The notes: generated by a model not told the origin, from the letters alone. A stretch of DNA of 64,000 nt from Aselliscus stoliczkanus (GCA_033961575.1 CM066738.1:100093478-100157477); one strand, 5' to 3'. Shown: positions 33,490 through 45,231, counted from the stretch's first letter. Made by a program: numbers and translations.

Positions 33490-34955
33490 TCATTGTCATC
33501 CTTTTTTCTTTTCACACTGAATGCTTTCTTCCTTAAACAACAGACCAAGCTTTAAAAGAGTGTTATCACAATGTCAGGAGTATGAAATAGTAACAACCCT
33601 AACATTTTAATATCACTAAGGATATGTGCAAACATAACAGTTAAAGACAGTGCCTGCAACCATCCAGGAAATGTGCCAAGAAATAAAAAAATCTCAGGAT
33701 CACCTTTTAAATGAACACCGGCTGGGACAGAGGTAAGGGAAAGTAGGATCCAGTACATTAAACATAAACAAGGATGTTAGAGCTGGGAATTTTGATGATT
33801 ATCTCCTAAACTAAGCTCCTACATTTCAATAATGAAATATGGTCTTCTAAAGGTTCAGTGAAAACTAGGGACCCCCAAAAATGTTAAAGGAAGTTAAAAA
33901 AAAAAATCAACATTTGCTTGAGTACAAAGGAGAGGTACTATCATCTTTGCCTAGCAAGAGGGGTTAAAATACAGCCAGATATGGAAGATAACACTGACTT
34001 TGAATATGTTGGGACAGAAAAATAATCAGTAACAACTTAGGGCTCCGTCAGATTCTGAAGAATACAAAGACTGCCAGTAGGATGTTAGAAGAGAGAGATT
34101 CTTTAAAAGACTTTAGTATTCTAATATAAATTTTGAAGACAATAAACATGATATTAAGTACTAAAGGTACTCTGGACTAGAAATCATTGTGCAATGCCGA
34201 AGACAACATAGTAAAACAAAATTTCACTAGCAAGTAAAATGTACTTTAGTTCCTGTAACAATCACCAACCTTTACATTCCCTTAGTTCTGTGCCAAGTGC
34301 AATTAAAGCTATATTATACTTACTGATTTACTTATGACACATGCAAAGGGACATATATATAAGCAGACATAACTTCATCTGATAAAAAGTGAGCATAAAG
34401 TCCCATCTAGCACACCGAAGCTGGGCAGCATGGGCACACCATGGATTTCCTCTTATTCTGGCTGGGTCCTTGCCATGAGTTTCTTGTTCAAAACTGGCTT
34501 TTAGTGCCTTATTGATTACACAGCTTTACGGGTTTTCAACTTTAAAAACAAACTCTTGTCATTTAAAAGTGCTTTAAATTCTATCGAACCTCAGTGCTCA
34601 GGTACACAAATGTTGGTATTATTTTATTTTTGTAAAGATTTAAAATCTCTCAAAATGGTGGGGAGAAAAACCTTTAAAATAAAAAGGCCTCATTTGAAAT
34701 TTTATAAACTTGCTCAAGGAACGCGTAATATTCATTGTGTAGACGTAAAAATACTTTATAAAAGTCAATATGGAATGAACTAAAACAGACCCTACTGTAC
34801 TTATCTACCCTCAGAAAAATGTATGTTTCATTGACTTCTTAATCTATAATGCTTGAAATTATGTATGTATGCCATGTCCATTTTTAAATTGGAAGCTTAT
34901 AGCCAATGACACCACAGAAAGTCATGGAATTACAGTGGAAGGGTAACCTATAAAA
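33490..34955. other. Unassigned 1.5-kb AT-rich stretch
   Basis: No exon, RNA gene or recognisable repeat; one of the longest low-repeat blocks in the window. A TATA-rich patch 'gggacatatatataagcaga' lies near 34349, but no transcript is supported. Confidence 0.4.
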
Positions 34956-34965
34956 ACATCAGGGC

Positions 34966-35089
34966 TCTTGGGCAAGCCGAGTGGCGCGGTGGTTAAGCAC
35001 TGGCTTGGGACGCCAGCGGCCCTGGTTCAGATCCCACATATGAGGGCCCGTGACACTGCCTCAAAAAACAAAAAAACAAACAAAAAAAC
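34966..35089 (+). mobile_element. Short SINE (head-only form)
   Basis: 'gcaagccgagtggcgcggtg', 'ggcttgggacgccagcggcc', 'ggttcagatcccacatatga' and 'gtgacactgcctc', then an A-rich tail. The long body is absent. Target-site duplication CATCAGGGC at 34957-34965 and 35090-35098. Confidence 0.9.
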
Positions 35090-35521
35090 CATCAGGGCCC
35101 TGATTGGAAGCATGAGGAAATGAGAACTTAGAAAATGAACTGATGATCACTAAACTGGAAGTTGGGAAGAGTGTCAGCCCAGTCCTGGGTACTGATCACC
35201 CACCCAAACCCTTGGGTGTCTTAGCTGTTCCCTGGGGATAATATCTTTCCTAACAATTCCCAAATGAGAAGATTTTAAATCTATGAAGTGGTCTCAAAAC
35301 ATCAAACATTGTCATTACTAACCAAGGTCAAAGAACTGGTGAGTGACTTGGCCCAATCCGACTGAACCCAGGACCCATGTGCCGATACCAGGCTGCTGTT
35401 TATTACAAAGTATGAATATTCATTAAAGACCAGGAGAATAACACAACAGGCATTTTGAGAGACTAGGAAAATTAATCCTCCTTCAATCCCCATCCTCCAA
35501 TTTTTAAAAATGCATAGATGA

Positions 35522-35643
35522 GGGCCGGCCGAGTGACGCGGTGGTTAAGCGCTGGCTTGGGAATCCGGCGGCCCCGGTTCGGGTCCCACATATGAGGGCC
35601 AGTGACACTGCCCTCAAAAAAAAAAAAAAGAAAAAAAAGAAAA
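35522..35643 (+). mobile_element. Short SINE (head-only form), least diverged copy
   Basis: 'gggccggccgagtgacgcgg', 'ccccggttcgggtcccacat' and 'agtgacactgccctc' run straight into an A-rich tail. A perfect 16-bp target-site duplication AAAAATGCATAGATGA lies at 35506-35521 and 35644-35659. The good head and perfect duplication suggest a young insertion. Confidence 0.93.
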
Positions 35644-35871
35644 AAAAATGCATAGATGATCCAGGAGTCGTCAAATGCAGCTTAACTGTATAGGTAGTCC
35701 TCAAATTACAAACAGATCTACATCCAAAAGTTCATTTCTGGGTAGTGCTACCAAATCAAATACAGGACATATGGGTAAATTTCAAGTTTAGATAAACAAT
35801 AAATAATTTTTAGCATAAGTATGTCCCAAATATTGCACGGGACACACTTACGTTAAAAAAATTATTTGTTG

Positions 35872-36332
35872 GGCCGGCCGAGTGGCGCTGTTGGTTAAGA
35901 GCTGGCTTGGGATGCCTGCGACCCCGGTTCAGATCCCACATATGAGGGCCAGTGACACTGCCCTCTACAGCTAAAATGGTGAACAACAGCTCCCCCTGGA
36001 GCTGGGCTGCTGTGAGTCCCTGGGATGGCATAGCTGCAGCCCCTGCTGCAGTGGGGCTGCCATAGACTACAGTGAGTGGCTGGCAGCCAGCGTGAGTGGC
36101 TGGCAGCTGGTGTGAGATTCCAAGAGCCGCTGTAAGCGACCATCCAGAAGCTGGCAACCGATCTGCCTCATCCGGGAAGAGCGCAATGACGATACCAACA
36201 TGGGCCAGTGAAGCAACATCCTCCGCAACTAGACTGAAGAACAAAAGGACAGCAACTTTTCTGTTCCCCTTCCCCGGTTCCCCAACACTGTTCCCCTCCC
36301 CCAATTTCCCAATAAAAATATTAAAAAAAAAT
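35872..36332 (+). mobile_element. Long tRNA-derived SINE
   Basis: Same long type as 15347 and 7706: head 'gggccggccgagtggcgctg', B box 'cggttcagatcccacata', body with 'cagctaaaatggtgaacaac', 'gagcgcaatgacgataccaa', and tail 'cccaataaaaatattaaaaa'. Target-site duplication TTATTTGTTG at 35862-35871 and 36333-36342. The antisense strand is open for 164 codons (35810-36304), in the same frame as the other long copies. Confidence 0.92.
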
Positions 36333-36459
36333 TTATTTGTTGTTTATCTGAGATTCAGATTTTACAGTGTGCCCTGTATTTTTATTTGCTAGCCTATGTC
36401 TGAGTCATTTGTACTGTTTTTCCAAACATCAGCTGTGAGGTCCAGGAAAGAACCCTTAC

Positions 36460-36610
36460 CGTGGGAATCTAGAAACCTGAGTTCAATGTCTGGTTTTGTC
36501 CATTACTAGTTCGGAGACCTCAGGCAAGTTATAGCTCCTTCACTTGCAAAAAGGGGCCAGTAAATACATACACCACATGACTGAGTGGATAAATACTATA
36601 TGTGGTAAGT
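36460..36610 (+). repeat. MIR SINE fragment
   Basis: 'ctgagttcaatgtctggttt', 'agttcggagacctcaggcaa' and 'ctccttcacttgcaaaaagg' follow the MIR core order. Diverged. Confidence 0.65.
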
Positions 36611-36614
36611 ACAG

Positions 36615-37305
36615 GATTTTGCCAACAAAGGCAACAGCATTTTGTCATATCACCCTATACACAACTATTAGAGTGATTTGTTTTTTAGGTGAGGCCACGC
36701 AAGCCAATTCAAATATCCTATTTTCCATGAGAAATTGCCTGACTTTAGTGAGTTCCCATTACATACAAAGTGGCCATTTCCTGCATCTGATAAACATTTT
36801 GAGCTGCGTATATGGTGGTCCTGTCTATCAGACAGCACTGCATCAGCTTTCCATTGTCCTCTGCCTCTAGAAGGCAGGGCTTATGCATTTGCACAAGTGC
36901 CTCTTTTTTTTTGTTTTTTTTCTGGCTCAAATTTAAATGCTCTATTGCTCAACAAATAGTTGAATGTATGATTTCACAAAATCGGTCAAAATTGAAAGGC
37001 TGATCAAAGCATAGGAAGCACTTTTTTCCTCTAAGTTCTCCCAGTGTCCCCGTGGAGTTTTTGCAACCCAGTTCCACACTGTCGGTTCTCAAGGTTTCGT
37101 TTCCAGTTCTGAAGGTTTCCTGCCTCCAGCCAGGATTTCTGAGTCTGTCAAAGCCTGGCCTCTGGCCACTTCTGGGTGTCCCAGCAACTGGAACTTAGCA
37201 TGACGCAAGTTAAATTCTTAATCTTCCAGCCTGGTCCTCTATCTCTGACACCATTATCTTCAGCCGTTTATGTGAAGAAATTTGAAAATCACTCGGCACT
37301 TGCCT
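36615..37305. other. Unassigned stretch
   Basis: No gene or definite repeat is supported. Open frames up to about 108 aa overlap on both strands and have no domain. Confidence 0.35.
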
Positions 37306-37309
37306 TCGA

Positions 37310-37794
37310 TGAGGTCCTCTAACCCAGTGTCTCACCAAAACCAAGATTCCACTTCCAATTCTATAGTGCAGCGCCTACCCTCCATTTCTTACTTCCTCTC
37401 ATGTCATCCCGGCCCAAGCCCCTATTATCTTCTCACATGGACACTGCAGCAGCCCTCCCTGATTGGTCTCCTCGCCGGCAACCCATCCTCCACATCATAG
37501 CCTGAGTTATCAACTGAAACCAGAAACCAAACCTGATCACGCCACGGCTTAAAAACACGCTAATGCCCTCCAATCAGCTTGGTCTGTGCCTAGACCTCAT
37601 CCCATACTGCTTGAGGTCCCCATGACTCCCTTCTCACAGTTCCCAGGATACAGCACCAAGCTTTCACCACGTGGGGTCTCCGCACAGGCTGTTCCCAACG
37701 GCTCAACCAAGGGAAATGCTGACTGGTGACTGCTCACCCTTCAGTTCTCAACTTGAGTATAATTTCCTCCAAGAGACCCTCCTGGGCTCATTTT
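37310..37794 (+). repeat. L2 LINE, first part (split by an antisense L1)
   Basis: 'cctgatcacgccacggctta', 'atgccctccaatcagcttgg', 'ccaagctttcaccacgtggg' and 'ctgactggtgactgctcacc' follow the L2 3' order. It is interrupted at about 37795 by an L1 in the opposite orientation and resumes after it. Confidence 0.7.
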
Positions 37795-38212
37795 TATTGT
37801 GGTAAAATATACACGACACAAAATTTACCATTTTAGCCGTTTTTAAGTGTACAGTTCAGTGGTATTAAGAACATTTACCTTGTTGTACAACCATCACCAC
37901 CATCCATTTCCAGAACTTTTTCATCATCCCAAACTGAAACTGTGTACCCATTAAACACTAACTCCCCCTTGGCTCTAGACACCCCTATTCTACTTTGTCT
38001 CTATGAATTTGACTATTTATTCTAAGCACCTCATATAAGTGGAATCAATATTTGTCCTTTTGATCTCACTCACATAATGTCCTTAAAGATCACCCATGCT
38101 ACAGCATATGTCAGTCTTCCTTTTTAAGGCTGAATGACATTCCATTGCATAGATACACCACATTTTGTTTATCCATTCATCCTTCAAAGGCCATTTGGGT
38201 TCCTCTAGGGCC
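37795..38212 (-). repeat. L1M 3' end, reverse, inside L2
   Basis: 'tggtaaaatatacacgacac', 'agtgtacagttcagtggtat', 'acaaccatcaccaccatcca', 'catttgtttatccattcatc'-type blocks are the antisense of old L1M 3' UTRs, with the sense equivalents at 17235-17935. It separates two halves of one L2. Confidence 0.8.
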
Positions 38213-38475
38213 ATTTTGAAGGAAGCTCTCATTATTCTCTTAGTAACGTCTTATTTTCCTTTAAGTGCTTATCATTGACTGTAATTTTAATATCGGTTTG
38301 CTTCATGTCTCTTTTGTCCAATATTTTGTTTACTATCTACTCCTGCCACCCCAACCCCAGCACAAGGGGAGGAGCATGTCTGTTTTGGACTTTCCTGTAT
38401 TAATCACCAGTACCTGGCAGGGGCCTAGAGTGTAATACGTATTTAACAAACAATTGTTGAATCCTTGAATGAAAG
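38213..38475 (+). repeat. L2 LINE, second part
   Basis: 'ttaagtgcttatcattgact', 'cacaaggggaggagcatgtc' and 'accagtacctggcaggggcc' continue L2 to its 3' end. Confidence 0.65.
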
Positions 38476-38711
38476 AAAATCATTAGGACACCGGTAAGCC
38501 ACTAGCCTTTAGAGTCACTGGCAATTTCCATGGACTTTGTATTCAACTGTGAAAAAAGAACAAATTAATGCATGCGTGCGCACACACACACACATTTAGC
38601 TCTCTCGGCACAAATAATTCCCTGTACAACGTGTCAGTCTATTTGTGACTAGCACACATTTCCATTTCCTGTGTTCTTTTCAAGAATGCATCACATGTTG
38701 GGTGAAAAAGA

Positions 38712-38945
38712 TGAGGGGATTAAGAAGTACAAATTGATTGTTACAAAATAGTCACAGAGATGTGAAGTACAGCATAGGGAATTTAGTCAATGATATGGTA
38801 ATAACTATGTATACTGGGTACTGGACTGATGGGGGAATCACTTTGTAAATTGTATAGATGTCTAGTCACTATGCTGTATACTCAAAACTAATAAAATATT
38901 GAATGTCAACTGTAATTGAAAAAATATTTTAAAAGAACACAACAT
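38712..38945 (+). repeat. Lineage-specific L1 3' end, uninterrupted
   Basis: 'gggattaagaagtacaaatt', 'cacagagatgtgaagtacag', 'gaatttagtcaatgatatgg' and 'gaatgtcaactgtaattgaa' with an A-rich end. It is the intact counterpart of the SINE-split copy at 15250-16480. Confidence 0.8.
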
Positions 38946-38989
38946 GTGCAAAAGTAAAATGCGTATTTGGCAATAGACAGAAAGTAAGT

Positions 38990-39345
38990 AGGTACTGATA
39001 AATGCTACCACATGAATGAACCTGGGAAACTTTATGCTACGTAAAGTAAGTCAATCATAGAAGACCACATATTGTATGATTCCACTTATATCAAACGTCC
39101 AGAACAGGCAAAGCCAGAGTCAGAAAGTAGATTAGAAGTTGCCAGATGCTGAGGGCAGAAGGGCATACGAGCGACAACTAAATGTGACAGAAAATCTTTT
39201 TCGGGGTGCTGAAAAGCTTTTAAAATAGACTGTGGTGATGGTTGTCTGTAAATATACTAAAAACCATGGAATAGTACACTTTAAAAGGATGAATTGTATG
39301 GTATATGAATTATACCTCAATAAAGCTGTTTGGAAAAGACGGCAT
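38990..39345 (+). repeat. L1 3' end (L1MA/L1MB-type)
   Basis: 'acctgggaaactttatgcta', 'ttgtatgattccacttatat', 'gaagttgccagatgctgagg' and 'tatacctcaataaagctg' are typical of L1 3' UTRs. The AATAAA near its end is the L1 polyadenylation signal. Confidence 0.75.
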
Positions 39346-39824
39346 TTGTGTACGGAGATGAGGGGTGGCCTGCCTGTGTATTTGAGGGTTGAGACGAGCT
39401 TGCCTTTGCATTTAGACAATGCACTGCACAGGAGAGAAAGGGGGCAGAGCCGTGCCAGCGCCTGTGGCAGCAGACCCGGAGGGGCAGCCCGATTTCTCTA
39501 GCAGGGGAGGCCTCCTGCTCCAAGTACCCTGTGGATTACAGACCGTCTTCTTTCCAATACCAGTAAAGGCTTCTGCTTCATGCAAATCCTCTTTCTAACA
39601 CCGCCCCTCTCCTCCACCAAAGTAGGAAGACATGCTCTGATGGTAAACACAGTGAAAGTTCCCTGAACCAAACCATATACAAATAGGCATACATCCAAAG
39701 GGCCACTTTATAACCTATTATGAGTGATCTGAACACAGCCCACTGGATTTACTACATTTGACAACTCCGATTTTCATCAGCAACCCAGGCTCTGCCAAGC
39801 AAGTTATCTTTGGCTTTTCTTTCT

Positions 39825-40600
39825 TTCACACCTCATATCCAAGCTGTCCGGAAATCCTGTTGGCTCTACTTTAAAATATATCCACAATCCGATCTCTCTC
39901 TCTCTCAGACATCTCACCTGGATCCAAGCCTCCTAAATGGTCTCCACACAGCAACCAGACTGACCTTTGAAAACTCAAATCAGATCACAGATCTTGCTAC
40001 TCCAATGAGCAACGTCCTGCACCAACACCATCACCACGCCCCACCCCCACCACCCGCCCTGGCCATCTTGCACAAAGTCAAAGCCAAAGTCCTTACAAGC
40101 CCAGGAAGCCCTGCACAAGGGGGCTCCCCTACATCTCTGCTCTCATCTTCTCCCAATCCCCCCATCCTCCCCGCCCTCCCCCCACACACACAGGTTTGAA
40201 AAACAGCTTACTACCTGTTCATCTGACTTCAGAGCAGCCAGGTGTGCTCACATTAGGGTCTCTGCCCCAAGACCTCTATCCCCTTTGCCTGGACACTCTT
40301 CCCTGCTCAGTCCTTCCGTCAATGTCATCTCCTCCACTCCATCTGGGGTCCCAATTCCCTTGACCCTGCTCAGCTTTCTCTTTGTATCCCATGTAGCACT
40401 TATCTTCGCACATACCACATCATCTATCTATTTATCTTTATTCTCTACTGTCTCTCTTCCCTCCTAGAATATGAGCGCCTTGAGGGCAGGCTCTTTACCT
40501 CCTTGACTCACTGGCAGGTACCAAGTGCCTGGCGCCCAGGATATGCTTTGTAAGCATCTATTGGCCATCTGGCTGGCTGGCTAAGTGAGGCCTCTGTTTG
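39825..40600 (+). repeat. L2 LINE 3' portion
   Basis: 'ctaaatggtctccacacagc', 'aaactcaaatcagatcacag', 'cttgcacaaagtcaaagcca', 'ctttgcctggacactcttcc', 'gaatatgagcgccttgaggg' follow L2 order to its 3' end. The 129-aa frame at 39810-40199 lies within it and is not an independent gene. Confidence 0.75.
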
Positions 40601-40604
40601 TTTC

Positions 40605-41875
40605 AGGCTTCGTAAGGCTAAGGAGGGGGGTGTACTCTGCAGAATGACTGAGGAGACAGGAAGTTCCCGAGGAGTTTACTTCTTTGGCCATTCAAGCTAG
40701 AAGTCAGGAAATGAGACCAATACTTAACCAAGAGTTCAGGGCCTGAGCAAGCTGTCTTCAGCTTTAAAAAGTGGTGGTCCAAGTAATCACAAAAAAACAT
40801 TGGATGCAACTTATTTCACCACTTACACAGTCTGAGGTTCCCAACTGACCTCTGAGATTTTTCACCATGTTTCTCTATGTAACAGGGAAAGCCTAAAACT
40901 AATAAAAAAAATTTTTTTTAAATCTAAGTAATCTTAATCAAGTTGAGCTAGATGAAGTATCAAACCTCTGAATGATTAGCCATGTTAGTTCCAATATCCT
41001 TTTTCTGGCTGTGACCAACGTTGGGTAGGAAGGTAGAATGATACCCAAGGATGGTGATATTTGGGGCTGGTTTAAAGACTGTTTTTTCTTACTTTAAAAA
41101 AAGAAAGAAAGAAAAGAAAACCCTGCTCAAATTAATTATGTAAGTCCTTATTTGGGCTTATTTTCAGGGCACAGTCTGAGCATATGCCCACTTGGGATTG
41201 TATTGTTGTCTAGAAAATATAGATTAAGATGTCTTTAACACATACTGACATCTCCTCAATATAGTAAGGCTTCTGGGTTTTATCCTGCTCCACATATAAG
41301 CCCATTATTATGATACAGATGCAACACTGGATCGTTATGCTGCTTTATAGTCTGTAATTTGCCTTAAAGCTTATTTTGAAAACCCAGGTTTCTACCTTAG
41401 GGTCAAAAACAACCTGACTTTTAAGTATTTAATTTTTTTAACATTTAAAAATCAGTTTTTCGCACATTCTAACCCTCCCTTCCTCAAATATATTTATTTT
41501 TATCCAAGTCAATTCTGGAGGAAAGTTAAGGATTTTTTTTTCCCCACTACAGAAGGTCCTTCCTAGAAGGCAGCTGTGATCTGCAGAGGTCTCCAGATCC
41601 TAGAGCCAGGTCTCCTGAGCTTTCACACCAGTGCAGGCCGGTTGGGTGATGGAATGCCTAAGGACCACCAGCTTCATAAGAGCAGCTGCAGGTGAAAAGA
41701 AGTGTGTGTGGCTGACCCTCACGTGTCTTCAGCATAACCATCTTCCCGGCAGTTCCCTGGGTTCTCATCTCCACGCTGTGTTGGAGGAAAGTGTGGTATT
41801 AAATACTACATGTCCCTGCCCATCTTAACCACTTTCTAAAAACAGAAATCTCACAGAGCTGAATAGGATCTCAAA
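40605..41875. other. Unassigned 1.3-kb stretch
   Basis: No exon, RNA gene or recognisable repeat apart from short (AAAG)n near 41097-41120. Confidence 0.4.
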
Positions 41876-41879
41876 AACC

Positions 41880-42268
41880 ACAGTGAACAGGTAGCTGTGT
41901 ACCCATGTTCATAGCAGCACTATTCACAGTAGCCGGAGGTGGACACAACCCAAGTGTGCATCAGATAAGCGGGCAAAGAAAATGTAGTATATACCTACCA
42001 CGGAATATTATTCAGCTTTGAAAAGGAAGTGGAAGGGAGTTCTCACATATGCTATGATAATAGATGAATCTTGAGGACATTATGCTGAGTGAAATAAGCC
42101 AGTCACAAAAGGACATATATTGTATGATTCCACGTAAGTGAGATAGCTTAGAATAGCCAAATTCATAGAGACAAATAAAATAGTGGTTATCAGGGGCTGA
42201 GGGGAAGGAGAATTGTTAGTTTTGAGTGGGTTGTTGAATGGGTACAGAGCTTCAGTTTGAAATGATTC
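41880..42268 (+). repeat. L1MB-type 3' end, left part (host of a double nest)
   Basis: 'gtacccatgttcatagcagc', 'acccaagtgtgcatcagata', 'gccagtcacaaaaggacata' and 'ggttatcaggggctgagggg' are L1M 3' sequences. The L1 resumes at 42860. Confidence 0.85.
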
Positions 42269-42280
42269 AGAAGCTCTGGA

Positions 42281-42847
42281 GGGCTGGCCAAGTGGCTCAG
42301 TTGGTTAAGAGCTCACTCAAGAGTGCGAGCTGAGGGCTGGCAGAGTGGCGCACTGGTTAAGAGCTGGCTTAGGACGCCAGCAGTCCCGGTTTGGATCCCA
42401 CATATGAGGGCCAGTGACACTGCCCTCTACAGCTAACAACAGCTCCACCTGGAGCTGGGCTGTGCGAGCCCCAGCGACGGTGTAGGATGTAGCCCCTGCT
42501 GCAGTGGGCTGCCATAGACTACAGTGAGTGGCCAGCAGCCAGCGTGAGCTGCCAAGAGCTGCTGTGAGCAGCCGTCAAGAGGCCGGCGACCGATCTGCCT
42601 CACCCGGGAAGAGCGCAATGACGATACCAACATGGGCCAGTGAAGCAACGTCCTCCACAACTAGATTGAAGAACAAAAGGACAGCTGTTCCCCGCTGTTC
42701 CCCTCCCCCAATTCTCCAATAAAACTCTTTAAAAAAAAAAAAAAAGAGTGCGAACTGAGCTCCGAGCAACAGCAGTTCGATGCCCAGCCCGAGCTGAGTG
42801 CCGCTGAGCTGCCAACAGGGGGCAGGATGGCTCAGCTGAAAAAAAAA
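42281..42847 (+). mobile_element. tRNA-derived SINE (outer), split by another SINE
   Basis: Same form as 21338-21497: 'gggctggccaagtggctcag' at the start and 'caggatggctcagctg' plus an A-rich tail at the end. Target-site duplication AGAAGCTCTGGA at 42269-42280 (host L1) and 42848-42859. It is interrupted at 42335-42743 by a long SINE. A CTCF-like CCAACAGGGGGCAGG lies at 42812-42826. Confidence 0.93.
42335..42743 (+). mobile_element. Long tRNA-derived SINE (inner), inside another SINE
   Basis: Head 'ggctggcagagtggcgcact', B-box-like 'cggtttggatcccacata', full body, tail 'ccaataaaactctttaaaa' with AATAAA and TCTTT. A 16-bp target-site duplication (one mismatch) of the outer SINE flanks it: 42319-42334 and 42744-42759. 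It is therefore the youngest of the three nested elements here. Confidence 0.93.
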
Positions 42848-42859
42848 AGAAGCTCTGGA

Positions 42860-42965
42860 AATGGATAGTGGTGATAGTTGCATGATATTGTGAATGTGCT
42901 TAATACCACTGAAGTCACACTTTAAAGTGGCTAAAAGGGTCAATTTCCTAAACACTTTACTGCAG
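42860..42965 (+). repeat. L1MB-type 3' end, right part
   Basis: 'aatggatagtggtgatagtt', 'tgaatgtgcttaataccact' and 'agtcacactttaaagtggct' complete the L1 3' UTR begun at 41880. Confidence 0.8.
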
Positions 42966-42969
42966 TTAA

Positions 42970-44860
42970 GGAAACTCCCATGAAATAAACTTCTGCACTA
43001 AGGTGAGATCATGAGAAACTTCCTCTCCTCCCAAAGCTGTTCTGGTGCCAAAAACAAGAGTATAGATTTTCACTTAATTCTCACAATCTCTGGAGTCTGA
43101 TAAAATCCACACTTAGTTTTGTTGTTTTATCAAAAATTCTGGAGACTTAGAGGCCTACAAAAATTCTTAGTGCCTGGTTTAGAGGCTCTCACATTTATTT
43201 CCAATGCTGTGGTCGGGCCAGTATTTTCCAGTATGAAATGTACAAAACCTGACCCATGCATCTCCCCACACAAGTGAATATTTAAATCACTCAAGTAAAA
43301 TGGTTATCTCTTTTCTTATAAAGAATACTAAATGTTGTGTGTTGTTTTTTTTTTTTCTGGATCCACAGATCATGTACAGATCTCAAAGAATGGTCTCAGT
43401 AGTTCACTTTGCCCCAAAGAAGACAGAGCAAGGATTTGGGTACAAGTCATCTCACACTTTGTAAAATCAGTAACACATCCAACCACGGACACTTTTCCAA
43501 ACAGCAAGGATGGACAACTAGGGACTGCGTGTAAGGATAGGGGACAGTGCTTGGTGCCTGAGGAGTTCCAGTGAGGGTATTCCAGCTCAGCTCATTTTGG
43601 GTAAAGGTTAGAAAACTGATTTCAAACACTTCCTGCAGAAAATCAAACAAACCTCAACTCTGGTGGAACAAAAGCTACTCAGTAAAGAGACAAAGCCATA
43701 AACGGCAGCCCTGTAAATAAAGACCAAAGCTACCAGCCAAAGGTCAGGCTACACATGTACTCAATGCAGAAGTGCCAGGGTTCTCTGTCACGCTGGGGGG
43801 AGGTGGCTCTCACCAGGGAAGGACTGCTCCAGATCAAGGTGACTTCCGTCTCCCCAAGAGTCAGCGGGCTTCCCACCCTGACCTCCCACAACTTCCAGGT
43901 CCAGCTCTTCCTTATTAAATGTAAATTCATGAGACTTCAGAGACAGACAGATAATGAAACACACAGCTTCAGAGCTGGAAGTGGCCTGGGCCACCCTCCA
44001 GGGCCTAAGGCAACCATCTCTCCTTGCAGAGAGGGACAATGTCCAGGCCAGGGGCAGAGAGAAAACCTGATCTACTTTCTTACCAAAGAAGAACAAAAAA
44101 CAAATCCAACTCAGGCCCTCTGAACATCTCACAAGCTTCCATGAAACAGGGAGCTTATACCTGGGCTTGTGCTCATCTAGCAGAGTGCCTGGAGAAGTGC
44201 TCAAGTCATTTTAAAAATCAATGACTGAATGAATGAATGGGATTGTACCAAAGGTCTCTGTCATTAGTGACCACTAAGAAACCACATGGAGAGCACAGAT
44301 CCTTTAAAGAAGACTCAAGGTTTAGACACCTGAATTTTGAACAGGAAGAGTAATTAAAAAAGAAAGAAAGAAAAAAAAACACAAACAAACAAAGGAGAGT
44401 ATGGAGGCTGAGGGAGAGGAAAGACAGACAGGAACTGGGGGTTAAAGGAGACACATCGGTGCTCAGTATCTCACAGGCTTCCACTGTATAGAAGGAGGAG
44501 CAGCCAGGTAACAGCAGCCAGGGACCCACATGGTTGTGACTGAGTGGGCACATCCCTGGGTGGCTAGCACCCCAGGTTTTGTGGCACCCTGGAGACCCAT
44601 GCTCCTGGATTTGGAGATTCAGAACCTAGCCCCTCCCTAGGGGACTTTCTTGCCAGTGCCTGATACAAATAGGCACCTATGTTTGCTAAAGAAATGCTAA
44701 CATATAGAGTGAGCCCTGCTTCCTACACAGTCTAGGACAAAGGCAATGAATCGCTGGACGAGCGATAAATATTTACTGAGCGATATCAACAACAACACAA
44801 CAGTAATGACTACTTTTTAATGGAGCTCTGGGCTAAGCCCTTTTAGCCAAATTCTTTCAT
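42970..44860. other. Unassigned 1.9-kb stretch
   Basis: No gene is supported. An acceptor-like site (long T-run then CTGGATCCACAG) ends at 43369, ahead of an open frame that stops at 43574, but no good donor follows. Part of 43960-44040 resembles an MIR/L2 scrap ('ttcagagctggaagtggcct'). Confidence 0.35.
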
Positions 44861-44864
44861 TTGG

Positions 44865-45010
44865 AACTCAACAAACAGCGGTAGGAGGTATTGCTGTTGT
44901 TATTCCATTTTACAGGTATGGAAACTGAAGCTAAAGGGATTAAGTAACTTGCTCTAGGTTTTACAGCTAGGAAGTGGTGAGGCCTGGATTCCAAGCTAGG
45001 TCAAAGGAAT
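44865..45010 (-). repeat. MIR SINE fragment, reverse
   Basis: 'attccattttacaggtatgg', 'aagtaacttgctctaggttt' and 'tacagctaggaagtggtgag' match reverse-complement MIR. Confidence 0.75.
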
Positions 45011-45200
45011 CTAAAGTAGAGGTTAATCCGACTAACCCCTACTTACTGCCGCCTCTGGGCTCAATGTCTGCTGGGACCAGTTATCAAATATACTAGTTCC
45101 CACTGGGTATGGTTTTGGCAATGGTTTATTTAAAAATGCAATGCATTTAGAAGTGTTAGAAACAGTACTTATGTGTTCCAAAATGACCAGATAATAAAAA

Positions 45201-45228
<28 letters not shown>
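45201..45228. repeat. (TG)n microsatellite
   Basis: Fourteen or so TG units. Confidence 0.95.

Positions 45229-45231
<3 letters not shown>

Noticed and set aside
35810..36304. 164-codon minus-strand frame as a protein gene
   Set aside because: Same SINE-derived frame as at 15.75 kb.
43332..43574. Possible exon after a strong pyrimidine tract and acceptor at 43369
   Set aside because: No good donor follows before the frame stops. The only GTAAGG-type site, near 43529, has a poor exon side, and there is no recognisable protein.
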